Shown one piece after another: positions 29,776 to 38,628 of a DNA stretch of 64,000 bases. A model generated the notes under the pieces. It made no database searches. It was not told the DNA's origin and saw only the letters and a list, made by a program, of their open reading frames with translations. A program made the position numbers and the translations under genes. Source of the DNA: Bradyrhizobium sp. SZCCHNS1050 (lineage in GTDB: Bacteria; Pseudomonadota; Alphaproteobacteria; Rhizobiales; Xanthobacteraceae); contig NZ_JAUETR010000001.1 of assembly GCF_032484785.1 (NCBI RefSeq), forward strand, positions 4,033,501 to 4,097,500, written 5' to 3'. Within the stretch, counting starts at the first letter, position 1, and every line of letters starts with the position of its first letter.

Positions 29776-30126
29776 ATGAGCATCAGGCAATCCTTGTTCC
29801 TCTCCTTCGCACTGGTCTCGGCCGCGGCTGCGGCCCACGCCCAGGCGCCGCCGACGGCGGCCACACCTCCGCAGGCGACGGCGCCGGCCCCCGACGCGAA
29901 TGCCGCCTGTGCGCCGAATGTCCGCGCGACGGCGACGCCCGACGGCATCACCACCGGCAGCGCCAGCGAGCCGCTCGGCGACAAGCTGGCGAAGACCAAC
30001 GGCGTGTTGTGTCCGCCGAGCGGGGTCGATCCGGAGATGCACGCGCCGACCCCGGAGGGCGGCACGACGCCGGTGATCCCGCCGCCCGGCAGCCCCGGCG
30101 GCTATCCTAACGTGCTGCCGAAATGA
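29776..30126 (+). CDS. small secreted proline/alanine-rich protein
   Basis: The frame gives 116 residues from the ATG at 29776. Residues 1-23 are a signal peptide (FLSFALVSAAAAAHAQ). The rest is Ala/Pro/Thr rich (PPTAATPPQATAPAPDA), followed by a short ordered segment with two cysteines (NAACAPNV and NGVLCPPSG) and a proline-glycine end. No domain is recognised. It ends about 240 bases before the tRNA-Met gene and is the last chromosomal-backbone gene before the island. Confidence 0.55.
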   Translation: MSIRQSLFLSFALVSAAAAAHAQAPPTAATPPQATAPAPDANAACAPNVRATATPDGITTGSASEPLGDKLAKTNGVLCPPSGVDPEMHAPTPEGGTTPVIPPPGSPGGYPNVLPK

Positions 30127-30362
30127 GCCTCTTGTGATCTGCATTGCCGACCGCCGCTCTTGGCGCGCACATCGGCCTGTGGCCCTCGACGACCAGCGGA
30201 TACATGCGCAAGGCCTTGGAGAGTCGTCCGGAAATCCCCTGGTCCGAAAACCGCTGCTGCCCGCGAGCTTTGCTTGACAGGGGCGGAGACGCCTCCTTAT
30301 ATGCCGCCCGTTCACAAGGCCCGGCGCCCGCTTCGACCGGTCTTGCCTTGATCGAACATCGT

Positions 30363-30439
30363 GGCGGGGTAGCTCAGCTGGTTAGAGCACGGGAATCATA
30401 ATCCTGGGGTCGGGGGTTCGAGTCCCTCCCCCGCTACCA
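30363..30439 (+). tRNA. tRNA-Met (CAU anticodon), probably elongator
   Basis: The 77-base cloverleaf has acceptor GGCGGGG pairing with CCCCGCT (one G-T pair), D-stem gctc, and anticodon stem CGGGA/TCCTG with loop ATCATAA (CAT at 30397-30399). The T-arm has GTTCGAG, and CCA is encoded at 30437-30439. The first acceptor pair is G-U, not the C-A mismatch of initiator tRNA, so elongator Met is favoured over fMet; a lysidine-modified Ile2 tRNA cannot be excluded from sequence alone. Its 3' end forms the left att site of the island. Confidence 0.93.
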
Positions 30440-32030
30440 CGCGTGACCCACTATTGTAGCTGCCGTCTGGGAACACTCCTTTCCCGAGTAAAGCAGCTAG
30501 CTTTCCCTTCACTTCGATCTCAAATCCTTCCCTGGGTCCCTTCGGGTAAATCGTGACGCTGTGCACGAGAGCCCGGAAATCGTCGATGAGCGTGCCTCGG
30601 TCGTCCTCGGCAATGGCGTGGTCCGCCAAGGTTTCCGCTAGCGCATCGACGGTTGCGACATATCGGTCCAAGGTTGCCGGGTGAAGGGCAACCGGAACAG
30701 GCGCTTCCTCGAGCGCGGCCAGTTCCGCCTCTACCCGCTCTCGCTCCTCTTTGAGCTCGGCGATGCGTTGCCGAGCGTCGTCCTCCGAAATGACGTATCG
30801 GACGACAAGATCGATGTTGCGCTGCCGCTCGCCCTCGATCCGATCGCGCTTCGCCTCCAGGCGCGTGCGTGTTGCGGCGGCGTCTCCGGCAAGGCGCTCT
30901 CGTTCACGATTATAGTTGCGCACATAGGTCTCGATCAGCCGAGGATCCTTCAGTTCTTCGGCCATGCCGCTGAGGACCAGATTTTCGACGTCGCGAAGGT
31001 ACAAGATTCTGCGGTTCGAACAGCTGCCGCTTTCGCGCACGGCCGAGCAGCGGACGCGGGTCTTGCCCGTTTTGTCCCGGTCATGCACCGACAGGCCGGA
31101 TCCGCAGCAACCGCAGCGAAGAAGTCCGGAAAGCAGATGTGGCGTTCGGCGCTTGACGTGGCTGGCGAGACGGCTCTTCTGCGACTTCAACAGATGAGCC
31201 TGTTCCCAAATGGACTGTTCGACGATCCGCAAATGGGGGGCTTCGATGCGCTGCCACTCGTCCGGCGGATTGGGCCGAGACAGCCGCTTTCCGGTGTCGG
31301 GATCTTTGACCATCCGGACCTTGTTCCAGACGATGCGACCCGCATACAGCTCATTGAAAATGAGGCCGTTCCCGCGCTGCGCGTTGCCGTTGATCGTCGA
31401 TGCATTCCACCGCGGGCCTCGCGGCGGACGAATTTCCTCGCGATTGAGATCCCGCGCAATGTCGCGAGGTGTTCGTCCGTCGGCATAAGCGGCGAAGATG
31501 CGCCGAACGACGGCGGCCTCCTGCTCGACGATTTCGAGCTCGCCGGGTTTGCCGGCGACCGCACGATAGCCATAGGCGCGCCCGCCAGCGTGGCGGCCAT
31601 CGCGTATCACGCCGGCCATACCGCGCCGGACTTTCTTCGCGCCATCCTCGCGTTGCATCTGTCCGACGAGACCGCGAATCCCTATCAGGATGGAGTCTGC
31701 CGTGCCGTCATGCACCGCTTGGATCTGGATCCCCTGAAAGGACAGCCTCTTGTGAATTCCGGCGAGATCCTCCATGTCGCGCGAGAGCCGATCCAACGCC
31801 TCCACGACTACGACATCGAATGTGTGCAGGCGTGCAGCATCCATCAGCTGCATCAAGCCATCGCGTCCAAAAACCGAGGCCCCAGACCGGGCCTTGTCCT
31901 CGAACGTAGCGACGACTGAGAGCTGATGACGCGCCGCATAGGTCCGACACAAAGCGATCTGATCTTCAGTCGATCTTTCGCTTTGGAGCTCGGTCGAGAA
32001 TCTGGCGTAAATGGCTGCGCGCTTCATCAT
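30396..32030 (-). CDS. large serine recombinase (integrase) of the island
   Basis: About 544 residues from the ATG at 32030 (ATGs at 32069 and 32027 are alternatives). The N-terminal resolvase domain starts AAIYARFSTELQ, where the serine after ARF is the expected nucleophile, with RSTEDQIALC and LDRLSRD as family motifs. A recombinase domain follows (about 155-260), then a zinc ribbon (CGCCGSGL and CSNRRILYL) and a coiled-coil tail. The last 14 residues, VVAGEGLEPPTPGL, and the stop codon are encoded by the antisense strand of tRNA-Met. It should catalyse integration and excision of the element. Confidence 0.9.
   Translation of the reverse strand: MMKRAAIYARFSTELQSERSTEDQIALCRTYAARHQLSVVATFEDKARSGASVFGRDGLMQLMDAARLHTFDVVVVEALDRLSRDMEDLAGIHKRLSFQGIQIQAVHDGTADSILIGIRGLVGQMQREDGAKKVRRGMAGVIRDGRHAGGRAYGYRAVAGKPGELEIVEQEAAVVRRIFAAYADGRTPRDIARDLNREEIRPPRGPRWNASTINGNAQRGNGLIFNELYAGRIVWNKVRMVKDPDTGKRLSRPNPPDEWQRIEAPHLRIVEQSIWEQAHLLKSQKSRLASHVKRRTPHLLSGLLRCGCCGSGLSVHDRDKTGKTRVRCSAVRESGSCSNRRILYLRDVENLVLSGMAEELKDPRLIETYVRNYNRERERLAGDAAATRTRLEAKRDRIEGERQRNIDLVVRYVISEDDARQRIAELKEERERVEAELAALEEAPVPVALHPATLDRYVATVDALAETLADHAIAEDDRGTLIDDFRALVHSVTIYPKGPREGFEIEVKGKLAALLGKGVFPDGSYNSGSRVVAGEGLEPPTPGL
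30428..30440. other. left attachment core of the genomic island
   Basis: cccccgctaccac covers the last 12 bases of the tRNA-Met gene (including CCA) plus one flanking base. It recurs exactly at 62604-62616, 32,176 bases away, the pattern left by site-specific integration into a tRNA 3' end. Confidence 0.75.
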
Positions 32031-32223
32031 GAACACCATTGCTGCGGCACCGAGAGTTGACCGCATCAAGATGGCATTTTGTCAGCGGCTCTCTTTCCCG
32101 CAGATGATCGCGCCTCGCATCGGCAATCGCAAGCGCTTCAACGAATTTGGCCAGGGCATTGTCAGTTTCGGCAACACAGCCTGTTGCCCGATGCGATCCC
32201 TGTCCGGTCTTTTGTCGCGCCAT
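31966..32223 (-). CDS. possible small protein upstream of the recombinase
   Basis: A minus-strand frame of about 85 residues starts at the ATG at 32223 and overlaps the start of the recombinase gene. It contains ETDNALAKFVEALAIADARRDHL, split here as NALAKFVEALAIADARRD, a phrase I associate with small proteins next to recombinases in rhizobial islands. The rest looks like uncontrolled sequence where it overlaps the recombinase frame, so it may be a remnant. No function can be given. Confidence 0.3.
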   Translation of the reverse strand: MARQKTGQGSHRATGCVAETDNALAKFVEALAIADARRDHLREREPLTKCHLDAVNSRCRSNGVHDEARSHLRQILDRAPKRKID

Positions 32224-32492
32224 CTCAACAGGATGCTGCGCGGGGAGAGCCGAGGCGAGATCGGGGAACGATGAAGCGTAGCATTGGATAGAATCGAGAA
32301 CAGAAACGTCGTTTGGATGCGGATCGCTTTGACCTTGGGCACTGTGCCTGCCGTCGGCACAGTCAAAAGAGGGGTGTCCGGAAACGGAAGAGGATCGGAG
32401 ACGCGCTCGCCGTTTAGGATGCGCTGGCGAAGGAAAGGGTCCGGGATCGAAAGTGGGCGGTGTATGAAGTGAGGATACGAGAGCACGAGTCT
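32224..32492. other. island spacer between recombinase and AlpA genes
   Basis: This 269-base stretch, lower in GC than the chromosome, shows only short overlapping frames on both strands without motifs. It probably holds the recombinase promoter. Confidence 0.35.
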
Positions 32493-32837
32493 TTACGTTC
32501 TGCGGCCGGTTGAAGGATCGGAAATCGAGCTCACCGCGGCTTCCTCGAATCGACCTTCCGCACGCCATCCGGCTGGATCTGCGATCCATCGGTTTATATC
32601 GGATTCATGCCAGCCCGAACCGTTGCTGCTGATTTTGAGCTGGGCCGGGAACGTGCCCTCGGCGATCTTGCGGTAGATTGTGGACCGGGACAGCCCGGTC
32701 CTGGTGAGGATGGTCTTCAACCTGATGATCTGGTTCGCGCATGGCCGTGATGCCCTTCGCTGGTCGATTCTGAGGTGTTGTGAGACCAGAGAGGCCAAAC
32801 AGATGCAGGCGGACAATAAGAGTTCGCGCGTTGCCAA
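32493..32837 (-). CDS. AlpA-family DNA-binding regulator (excisionase-like)
   Basis: The conserved part is about 65 residues, beginning ANQIIRLKTILTRTGLSRST, then IYRKIAEGTFPAQLKIS and WHESDINRWIA. This is the AlpA/MerR-like HTH found in prophage and island regulators that control excision. The start is unclear: the open frame extends upstream to 32837 with unrelated residues, while an ATG at about 32740 is one frame off the HTH. The natural start may be lost by a small deletion, or a non-ATG codon is used. It lies between traA and the recombinase, both on the same strand. Confidence 0.75.
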   Translation of the reverse strand: MATRELLLSACICLASLVSQHLRIDQRRASRPCANQIIRLKTILTRTGLSRSTIYRKIAEGTFPAQLKISSNGSGWHESDINRWIADPAGWRAEGRFEEAAVSSISDPSTGRRT

Positions 32838-32870
32838 GCGTGGCGTAGAGCCGGCGGCAAACGGGATGGG

Positions 32871-35800
32871 TCAAATTCCAAGGCTTCGGCCTCTGCCGAG
32901 ATCGATGCCATGGACGAAGGCCAGATCCTGGCCGAGCCGGCGGCCTGATTCGAATGCAATGCCGAGATCGTTCTTGCGACCGGCGAGAATGGATTCCAAT
33001 TGCGGGTCGCGTTCGAGACTTTTCGCCATGTCGCCCATCGCGGACCGCGTGGCCTTGTAACCGGACATGTCCCCGGCCTGATATTGTCGCTGACTGGTGT
33101 GCTCGAGCTTCTGCCAGCGCTCTACGAAGCGATCGGCGCGGCGGCTCGGATCGGTGCGCAGTTCAGTCTCGAGCTGGAGCGCGCGGATGGCGCGGTTGAG
33201 GCGTCCGCCAGCGGCCTCGCGGGCCAGCTCGGGGTTCTTCTTGTAGGCGGCCTCAGCGTCGTGGGAGCCATAGGGGCGCACCTTTTCGAAGGCCTGGCGG
33301 GCGGTCTGTAGCTCTTTGACCTGTTCGGGGCTCGCTCTGCCGCCCATCTCATGCGCTGCGAAGATCGCATCCACGGCGCGAGCATGGCGCACCAGCGCTC
33401 GGGTCCGCACACGACGGGCTTCCGCTTCGGGATCTTGCGCCACGGTCCTTGCCGGCACTTCGGCTTCGCGCCGGTCGGCTGCCGTGCCGCTGTTTTCTTT
33501 TTCGGGGGATCCCCGCTCGGGCCGTCGTCCGCCATCCCGGTCGAGCACCTCTCCAGAAACGCTAAGGCCGTCGAACATGCCGCGCAGCGTCTCTGGCACG
33601 GCCTTGCGCACGATCTCGGCCACGCGCTCGCGGAACGTGATCCCGCGCCGCTCGGCGTAGCTCTGGACGGGATCGGCACGGTCGTAATCCAAGGCCATGT
33701 CCTTCGACCGGTCGCGCGACAGAGCACGGTTGAGCCGATCCGCATCGGTAAAATCGTTGCGGCCATAATGCAGGTCCACGCTGTCGCGATGCCGCGACAG
33801 TGCGACATAGCTGCTGTGGGCGTCCATGCCGGGCGTTGCCAGTACATGGACCCGGTCGACCGTCATACCCTGCGCCTTGTGGATCGTCGCGGCATAACCG
33901 TGGTCGATCCGGTTGTAATCCTTGAGGTCAAAGCGCACGGACCGGCCATCGTCGATCTGCACGGTCATGGATTGCGCGCTGACCAGTTCAATGGTCCCGA
34001 GTGTGCCGTTCTTGACACCAAGCCCACGCTCGTTCCGCAGGAACATGATGCGGTCTCCGCCGGCGAAGCTTCTCGCGCCGCGCTCGACCGTTACACCCAC
34101 CTCATTGCCCAGAGCGCCGGCGGCCCGCATCCGTCCGCGCGCCGCCTCGTTCAGCGCGCGCACCTCGTCATTGGTATGGGTCAGGATGATCCGGCTCCGG
34201 TCCGGCGATACCTGCCGGTCGCGGTCCCAGCGCGCGATCAGATCGCCCCGCGCCTGCTCGCGGGTCATCGCCTCATGCACCATGCCGTTGGCCCGATAGG
34301 CTTCTAGCGCATGGCCGACCTTGCCGGTCGCCAGATTGCGCGTGGCGTCGCGCTGCCAGTCTTCGCGCTGACGGCGTATTTCGCCGATCTCCGCCCCGCC
34401 GTGACGCTCATGGATCGACCGGAAAGCTGCGCCCGCCTCGATGGCCTGCAGCTGCTGCGGATCGCCGACCAGCACGACCTTGGCGCCCGCCTCGGCAGCA
34501 CGAGACATCACGCGCTCGAGCTGGCGCGTGCCGACCATGCCCGCCTCGTCGATGACGAGCACCTCGCTCGATTTGAGTAGATCACGGCCCTGCTCCCAGC
34601 CATGCTCCAGACTGGCAATCGTGCGCGACGCAATGCCCGACCCGCCTTCGAGGTTTTCTGCTGCAATGCCGGACAGCGCCACGCCCCGGACCTCGAAGCC
34701 GGCTGCTTCCCACGCCTCCCGCGCCACCCCCAGCAGCGCGCTCTTTCCTGTCCCGGCATGGCCGACCACGACGCTGAGACCGCGTCCATCCGTGACGTGC
34801 GCCAAGGCGTCAACCTGCTCGGATGACAGCACCAGGCCGCGTGCTTCCGCACGCGCCAAAGCGGCCTGGCGATCCTCGTCGCGCACCTGGTGGCGCTCCC
34901 GTTCTGCCATCAGCTCAGCGGCCCGGTGCAGGCGCCGTTCTGCTTCGATCATTCCGCGGGTGGTGAACCGATCCTCGCCGCGAGCGTCCTTGCCGAGGTC
35001 GACTAGATCTGGCGCTCCCTGCATTGCGCCCAGCACTTCATTGAACTGGTCGAGCCCGTCACTGTGCCGATGCGCAAACTTTGCGAGGTCACGGCGTGTG
35101 AAGGTCGATTGCTGTTGGGTGATCGCGTCCAGTCCAAGGGAGGGATCGGCGATGATCCTCCTGCCGTTGTTTCGCGCGATCTCGCGGTGCATCTCGGCCC
35201 GGTCAGCCTCAGCGCCCTCGCCTCCGCCTCTCCGCCCCTCAATGCGCTTGGCCGGTGCGCCGATCTGGCTTTGCGGCTCGAGCGCAATGCCCTGGGCTTC
35301 CAGGCTGCGGTGATCAATCCGCGCGTCGATGTCGAGCTCGGCCAGCCGCTCGTTGGCAATCTCCGCCCAGCGTTCGCGCCAGCGCTCGACCATCTCCGTG
35401 CGGTTCCACTCTCTCACCTTCTGACCAAAGCCGTTCTGATCGACCGAGCGCATTGTCAGCATGACATGGGCGTGCGGCTTGGGCAGGCCGTCTTCGGCCC
35501 TGTCCCAATGCACATTAAGATCGGCGATCATGCCGCGACGGACGAACTCGCTCTGAACGAAGTCCCGAGCCAGCTCAATGCCCTGCGCCTCAGTCAGTTC
35601 TCGCGGAAGGGCGAACTCGATCTCCCGGGCCAGCTGGGCGTCCTTGCGGACTTCGAATGCTTCGACATCGTTCCAGAGCCGCTCGCGGTCACTCCACGCC
35701 TCCGGCGCATTCTCCGGCAGCATCACCTCGGAATGGACGACGCCGCGCTTGGCCGAAAAATCCTGCTCACGGCCCAACCGCTCGTCGCGCAGCCGCGAGC

Positions 35801-35882
35801 CCGAGCGGTAGGCCGCCGATGCCACCGCGCTGCTCCCGGCCTTCCGGCCAATGACCTTGACGTGAAGATGATAGATCGCCAT
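32871..35882 (-). CDS. traA: Ti-type conjugative relaxase-helicase TraA
   Basis: The 1003-residue protein nicks DNA at oriT and unwinds it for transfer. The MobA/MobL relaxase domain (about 1-210) has the probable catalytic tyrosine Y25 in SAAYRSGS and a metal-binding histidine set H125 (NVHWD), H137 and H139 (PHAHVML). The helicase part has Walker A at 374-381 (GHAGTGKS), LVIDEAGMVGTRQLERV and VGDPQQLQAIEAG, then GYAATIHKAQGMTVD and YVALSRHRDSVDLHYGR. It is slightly shorter than plasmid TraA (about 1100). Start ATG at 35882 gives MAIYHLHVKVIGR. It diverges from traC across the candidate oriT. Confidence 0.93.
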   Translation of the reverse strand: MAIYHLHVKVIGRKAGSSAVASAAYRSGSRLRDERLGREQDFSAKRGVVHSEVMLPENAPEAWSDRERLWNDVEAFEVRKDAQLAREIEFALPRELTEAQGIELARDFVQSEFVRRGMIADLNVHWDRAEDGLPKPHAHVMLTMRSVDQNGFGQKVREWNRTEMVERWRERWAEIANERLAELDIDARIDHRSLEAQGIALEPQSQIGAPAKRIEGRRGGGEGAEADRAEMHREIARNNGRRIIADPSLGLDAITQQQSTFTRRDLAKFAHRHSDGLDQFNEVLGAMQGAPDLVDLGKDARGEDRFTTRGMIEAERRLHRAAELMAERERHQVRDEDRQAALARAEARGLVLSSEQVDALAHVTDGRGLSVVVGHAGTGKSALLGVAREAWEAAGFEVRGVALSGIAAENLEGGSGIASRTIASLEHGWEQGRDLLKSSEVLVIDEAGMVGTRQLERVMSRAAEAGAKVVLVGDPQQLQAIEAGAAFRSIHERHGGAEIGEIRRQREDWQRDATRNLATGKVGHALEAYRANGMVHEAMTREQARGDLIARWDRDRQVSPDRSRIILTHTNDEVRALNEAARGRMRAAGALGNEVGVTVERGARSFAGGDRIMFLRNERGLGVKNGTLGTIELVSAQSMTVQIDDGRSVRFDLKDYNRIDHGYAATIHKAQGMTVDRVHVLATPGMDAHSSYVALSRHRDSVDLHYGRNDFTDADRLNRALSRDRSKDMALDYDRADPVQSYAERRGITFRERVAEIVRKAVPETLRGMFDGLSVSGEVLDRDGGRRPERGSPEKENSGTAADRREAEVPARTVAQDPEAEARRVRTRALVRHARAVDAIFAAHEMGGRASPEQVKELQTARQAFEKVRPYGSHDAEAAYKKNPELAREAAGGRLNRAIRALQLETELRTDPSRRADRFVERWQKLEHTSQRQYQAGDMSGYKATRSAMGDMAKSLERDPQLESILAGRKNDLGIAFESGRRLGQDLAFVHGIDLGRGRSLGI

Positions 35883-35911
35883 CGCGAGCAGAGCATCTAC
35901 ACAGCGAAGCG

Positions 35912-35963
35912 TACGTCGGCACGACGTATAAGCGCGCCCTCCCTCGAAAAAATCTCGGGAGGG
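35912..35963. other. candidate origin of transfer (oriT)
   Basis: A perfect 7-bp inverted repeat (tacgtcg at 35912-35918, cgacgta at 35922-35928) is followed by taagcgcgccct ending at 35940. That closely matches the IncQ/Ti nick region TAAGTGCGCCCT, with one mismatch. A second inverted repeat, ccctccc with gggaggg, lies at about 35938-35964. The place, between divergent traA and traC, is the same as in Ti plasmids. The predicted nick is near 35940-35941. Confidence 0.65.
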
Positions 35964-36051
35964 ATTATCCCATCTCAGCTCGTCCTGACGACCTTACGGC
36001 AAGGCGCCGCTAGCCGAGTTATCATTTCTCCGCCGACGTAGGGAGACGACA

Positions 36052-36378
36052 ATGCGCAAACCAAGGGACTTTGATGCGGACCTGAAGGCACTCGACGACA
36101 AAGCGCACGAGCTTAAAACCCGCAAGGTGCGGCAGCTAGGCGAGCTCGTCATTGCCACGGGAGCTGACGCGCTTAGCGCAGACGAACTCGCTGGTGCGCT
36201 GATCGTGCTGGTCGAGACCAAGGAGGCCGGAAAGAGGGAGGCATGGGCCAAGCGCGGCGTCTCGTTCTTTCAAGGACGGTCGATGCGGAATGCGCCAGCA
36301 ACTGACCGCGACGCTAATGTGGTTTCGACGCAACCGAGCGGCGCGCAACCGGCAACAAGCCGCAAGGGCACGGCGTGA
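36052..36378 (+). CDS. traC: conjugal transfer protein TraC
   Basis: The 108-residue protein matches the Ti-type TraC pattern: MRKPRDFDADLKALDDKAHE, a basic helix LKTRKVRQLGELVIATGADA, LAGALIVLVETKEAGKREAW and RGVSFFQGRS. It probably acts as an accessory protein at oriT with TraA. The ATG at 36052 has GTAGGGAGA about 8 bases upstream. traD follows one base after its stop. The C-terminal 20 residues are less conserved. Confidence 0.85.
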   Translation: MRKPRDFDADLKALDDKAHELKTRKVRQLGELVIATGADALSADELAGALIVLVETKEAGKREAWAKRGVSFFQGRSMRNAPATDRDANVVSTQPSGAQPATSRKGTA

Positions 36379-36379
36379 C

Positions 36380-36649
36380 ATGCGCTCTTGGCAGATCACG
36401 CGCCGAAAGCGCACCCGCCATCTCATCGAACTCGGTGGCCTCGTCGTCAAAGCCGGTGTCGTGGAGCAAACCGGCGATGATCGCGCCATCATCTATGGCG
36501 CGCTGCTCTGGGTTGCTGACAAACTCCAAAGTGATCAGCGCGAACGGGCGCGAGCGCTATGGATGGCAGAGGGGAAGCGGGTGTTTGAGGCGGAAGCGGC
36601 GACACCAGACAAGAACGATCAAAATGGCTCAACACCAAGCAAGAGCTGA
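36380..36649 (+). CDS. traD: conjugal transfer protein TraD
   Basis: The 89-residue protein begins at the ATG at 36380, directly after the traC stop. MRSWQITRRKRTRHLIELGG, LVVKAGVVEQTGDDRAIIYG and AEGKRVFEAEAATPD correspond to the small TraD family (PF06412-type) of rhizobial plasmids. Its role is probably at the relaxosome. A longer in-frame start inside traC exists but lacks family similarity. No traG (coupling protein) follows, unlike in Ti plasmids where traG is next. Confidence 0.85.
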   Translation: MRSWQITRRKRTRHLIELGGLVVKAGVVEQTGDDRAIIYGALLWVADKLQSDQRERARALWMAEGKRVFEAEAATPDKNDQNGSTPSKS

Positions 36650-36743
36650 AACTCTGCCTGCCCAATCGCCAGTGTCCTTGACGCGCAATTGGCGGCTGTG
36701 CGGTGTGAGCTTGAGCCGGCGAGAGGCATGGCAGCAATGCCGC

Positions 36744-37010
36744 TTAGCGCTCCGGCAAGCCGGCGGCGATCATCAGCTTGATCATCCGATCGGCGGCCTG
36801 GACGAAGACCGGGCTGGTGTTCTTCATCGGCGGTGCAACGTTGAGGGCCGTCGTGCCAGGCCGCAACCTCAGGCCCTCCTGCATGGCCGCCTTCGCCTCC
36901 TCGGTCCGGCCCAACTGCTGGTAGGCCGCCGCCAGATTCATGTGCGGTCGCCCCGAGGCCGCGGTCTGCGCCGCGACGGTGGTCGGCGCATCGTTGCTCA
37001 GGCTGCATCA
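36744..37010 (-). pseudogene. C-terminal TPR remnant of a cyclase-type protein
   Basis: The minus strand encodes a TPR unit and tail: RPHMNLAAAYQQLGRTEEAK, AAMQEGLRLRPGTTALNVAP, FVQAADRMIKLMIAAGLPE. This combination is found at the C-terminus of class III adenylate/guanylate cyclase proteins with TPR repeats in Bradyrhizobium. Only the last unit is present, and no catalytic domain is seen upstream, so it is a truncated remnant left between the transfer genes and the cargo. Confidence 0.4.
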
Positions 37011-37215
37011 GGGCCACGACGGTCTGATTGGCAACGACCTCGTCACCAGCAACGTCGCCATGCTTGAACATGTCTTCAAGCCAAGTGAGGATCACGGGCT
37101 GCGCGTAACAGCTCGCGTCTCAATTATAGAACCGAGCATCCCATTCCTGGAGCTGGACAGCTAGTTTGGAAACCCCTTGAGTTTTCCCCAACGGGATTGG
37201 TGTGGAGGCAAAAGG

Positions 37216-38523
37216 GTGAAGGGCGTAGCGCAAGCAAGTCCGCTAGGAAGCGAAGGCGAAGAATGCGACTCCGGCGTCAACGACACCAGCACGCGCCTTG
37301 GGAGCACGTCCGCTGAACGTGTATCGAGATCAGCCTGGATCGCGATCGCGCTCAGCTTCGCAGCGGTCCTGCTCGACGGGCTTGATACCAGTTCGATCGG
37401 CGTGGCGGCTCCCGTCATCGCAGCCCACTTCATGGTCTCGCCGGCGTCGCTCACACCTGCGTTCGTGCTGACGAGCGTCGGCGCCGTGCTCGGATACCTG
37501 GCGTCCGGCCCGCTGGTCAGCCGTTGGCAGGCGCGTCCTGTCCTGATCGCAAGCGTGGCGGCGTTTGGCGTTCTCTCGCTGGCAACGCCGCTTGCGGGTT
37601 CCGTGGAGCAGCTTGCAGCGCTGCGCCTGATCACGGCTATTGGGCTCGGTGCAGCGTTGCCGTCGGCGATTGCCATTGCGACGTCGCAATGTCCGCCAAG
37701 GCTGAAGGAGACGGCTGCCGTCATCGTCGGGACCGGGCTCGCCGCCGGCGGCATCCTGGGCGGTGTGCTCGGTGCAGTCCTGACCGCGCGTTTGGGTTGG
37801 CAGTCCATCTTCATCATCGGCGGTGCCCTGCCGCTCGGACTCTCCCTCGTTCTGCTGTTTTGGTTACCCAGGCTGACCGCCGCGCGCGATCCGTTGTCGA
37901 CCAATCAACGCGACCTGCACCTGGGCGGTTTGAAGCTGATCGGAGATCTGCTCGCCACTGGCGTTGCGAGCCGGACCGTCAGCCTTTGGATATTCTCCTT
38001 TCTGATCTTCGCTGACGGCTACGCACTGGTGTTCTGGCTGCCGGCGCTGCTCGTCAAGCTCGGATTCTCGACCGAATATTCGCAGCTTGGCATCAGCTTC
38101 TTCAGCGCCGGCGGCCTGGTCGCCAACGTCCTCGTGATGCTCCTCGTGAGCAGGCTTCCGATTGCGCGTATCCTGGTGTCGGCCGTGACCCTTGGGGTCA
38201 TGTCTGCGGCGGGGCTTGCGGCGCACGACGTGGTCCCGCTCGGTGTCTGGCTGCTGATTGCCGGAACCGGTGCAGGTCTGATCTCCTGCAGCGTGGGGCA
38301 GTCCGCTCTCGCTGTCGCGATCTATCCCGAAGCGCTTCGCACCCACGGTGTCGGCTTCTCCGCTGCCGCCGGCCGCATCGGCTCGATCGTTGGGCCCGCG
38401 TTCGCAGGTCTCCTCGTTTCGAAGGGTGTTGCGCCGAAAGCGATCTTGCTCGCGGCCACGCTTCCCGCATTGCTTGCGATCTTCGCTCTGCTTCCGCACT
38501 TGCGGACGACGGAGCGGTCATGA
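37216..38523 (+). CDS. MFS transporter, probable aromatic acid:H+ symporter (AAHS) type
   Basis: About 435 residues from a GTG at 37216, preceded by GGAGG; a TTG 13 codons earlier is another option. Twelve hydrophobic segments are visible. Family features are FAAVLLDGLDTSSIGVAAPV in TM1, VGAVLGYLASGPLVSRW (the MFS loop 2-3 region, with degenerate GxLxDR), RLITAIGLGAALPSAIAI and FSAAAGRIGSIVGP. AAHS proteins import benzoate, protocatechuate or shikimate-like acids; the substrate here is unknown. It is followed by the carboxylesterase gene in the same direction, 105 bases apart. Confidence 0.75.
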   Translation: MKGVAQASPLGSEGEECDSGVNDTSTRLGSTSAERVSRSAWIAIALSFAAVLLDGLDTSSIGVAAPVIAAHFMVSPASLTPAFVLTSVGAVLGYLASGPLVSRWQARPVLIASVAAFGVLSLATPLAGSVEQLAALRLITAIGLGAALPSAIAIATSQCPPRLKETAAVIVGTGLAAGGILGGVLGAVLTARLGWQSIFIIGGALPLGLSLVLLFWLPRLTAARDPLSTNQRDLHLGGLKLIGDLLATGVASRTVSLWIFSFLIFADGYALVFWLPALLVKLGFSTEYSQLGISFFSAGGLVANVLVMLLVSRLPIARILVSAVTLGVMSAAGLAAHDVVPLGVWLLIAGTGAGLISCSVGQSALAVAIYPEALRTHGVGFSAAAGRIGSIVGPAFAGLLVSKGVAPKAILLAATLPALLAIFALLPHLRTTERS

Positions 38524-38628
38524 TGCGGCGTTTCAAATCTGGAACGCTGCTCGCCATTTTCGGACGCTGGCTGCATTTGGTGAGAGAGCTTAAGCCGTGG
38601 GGCCGGGAAGTGCCTTGTCGGAATAGGA

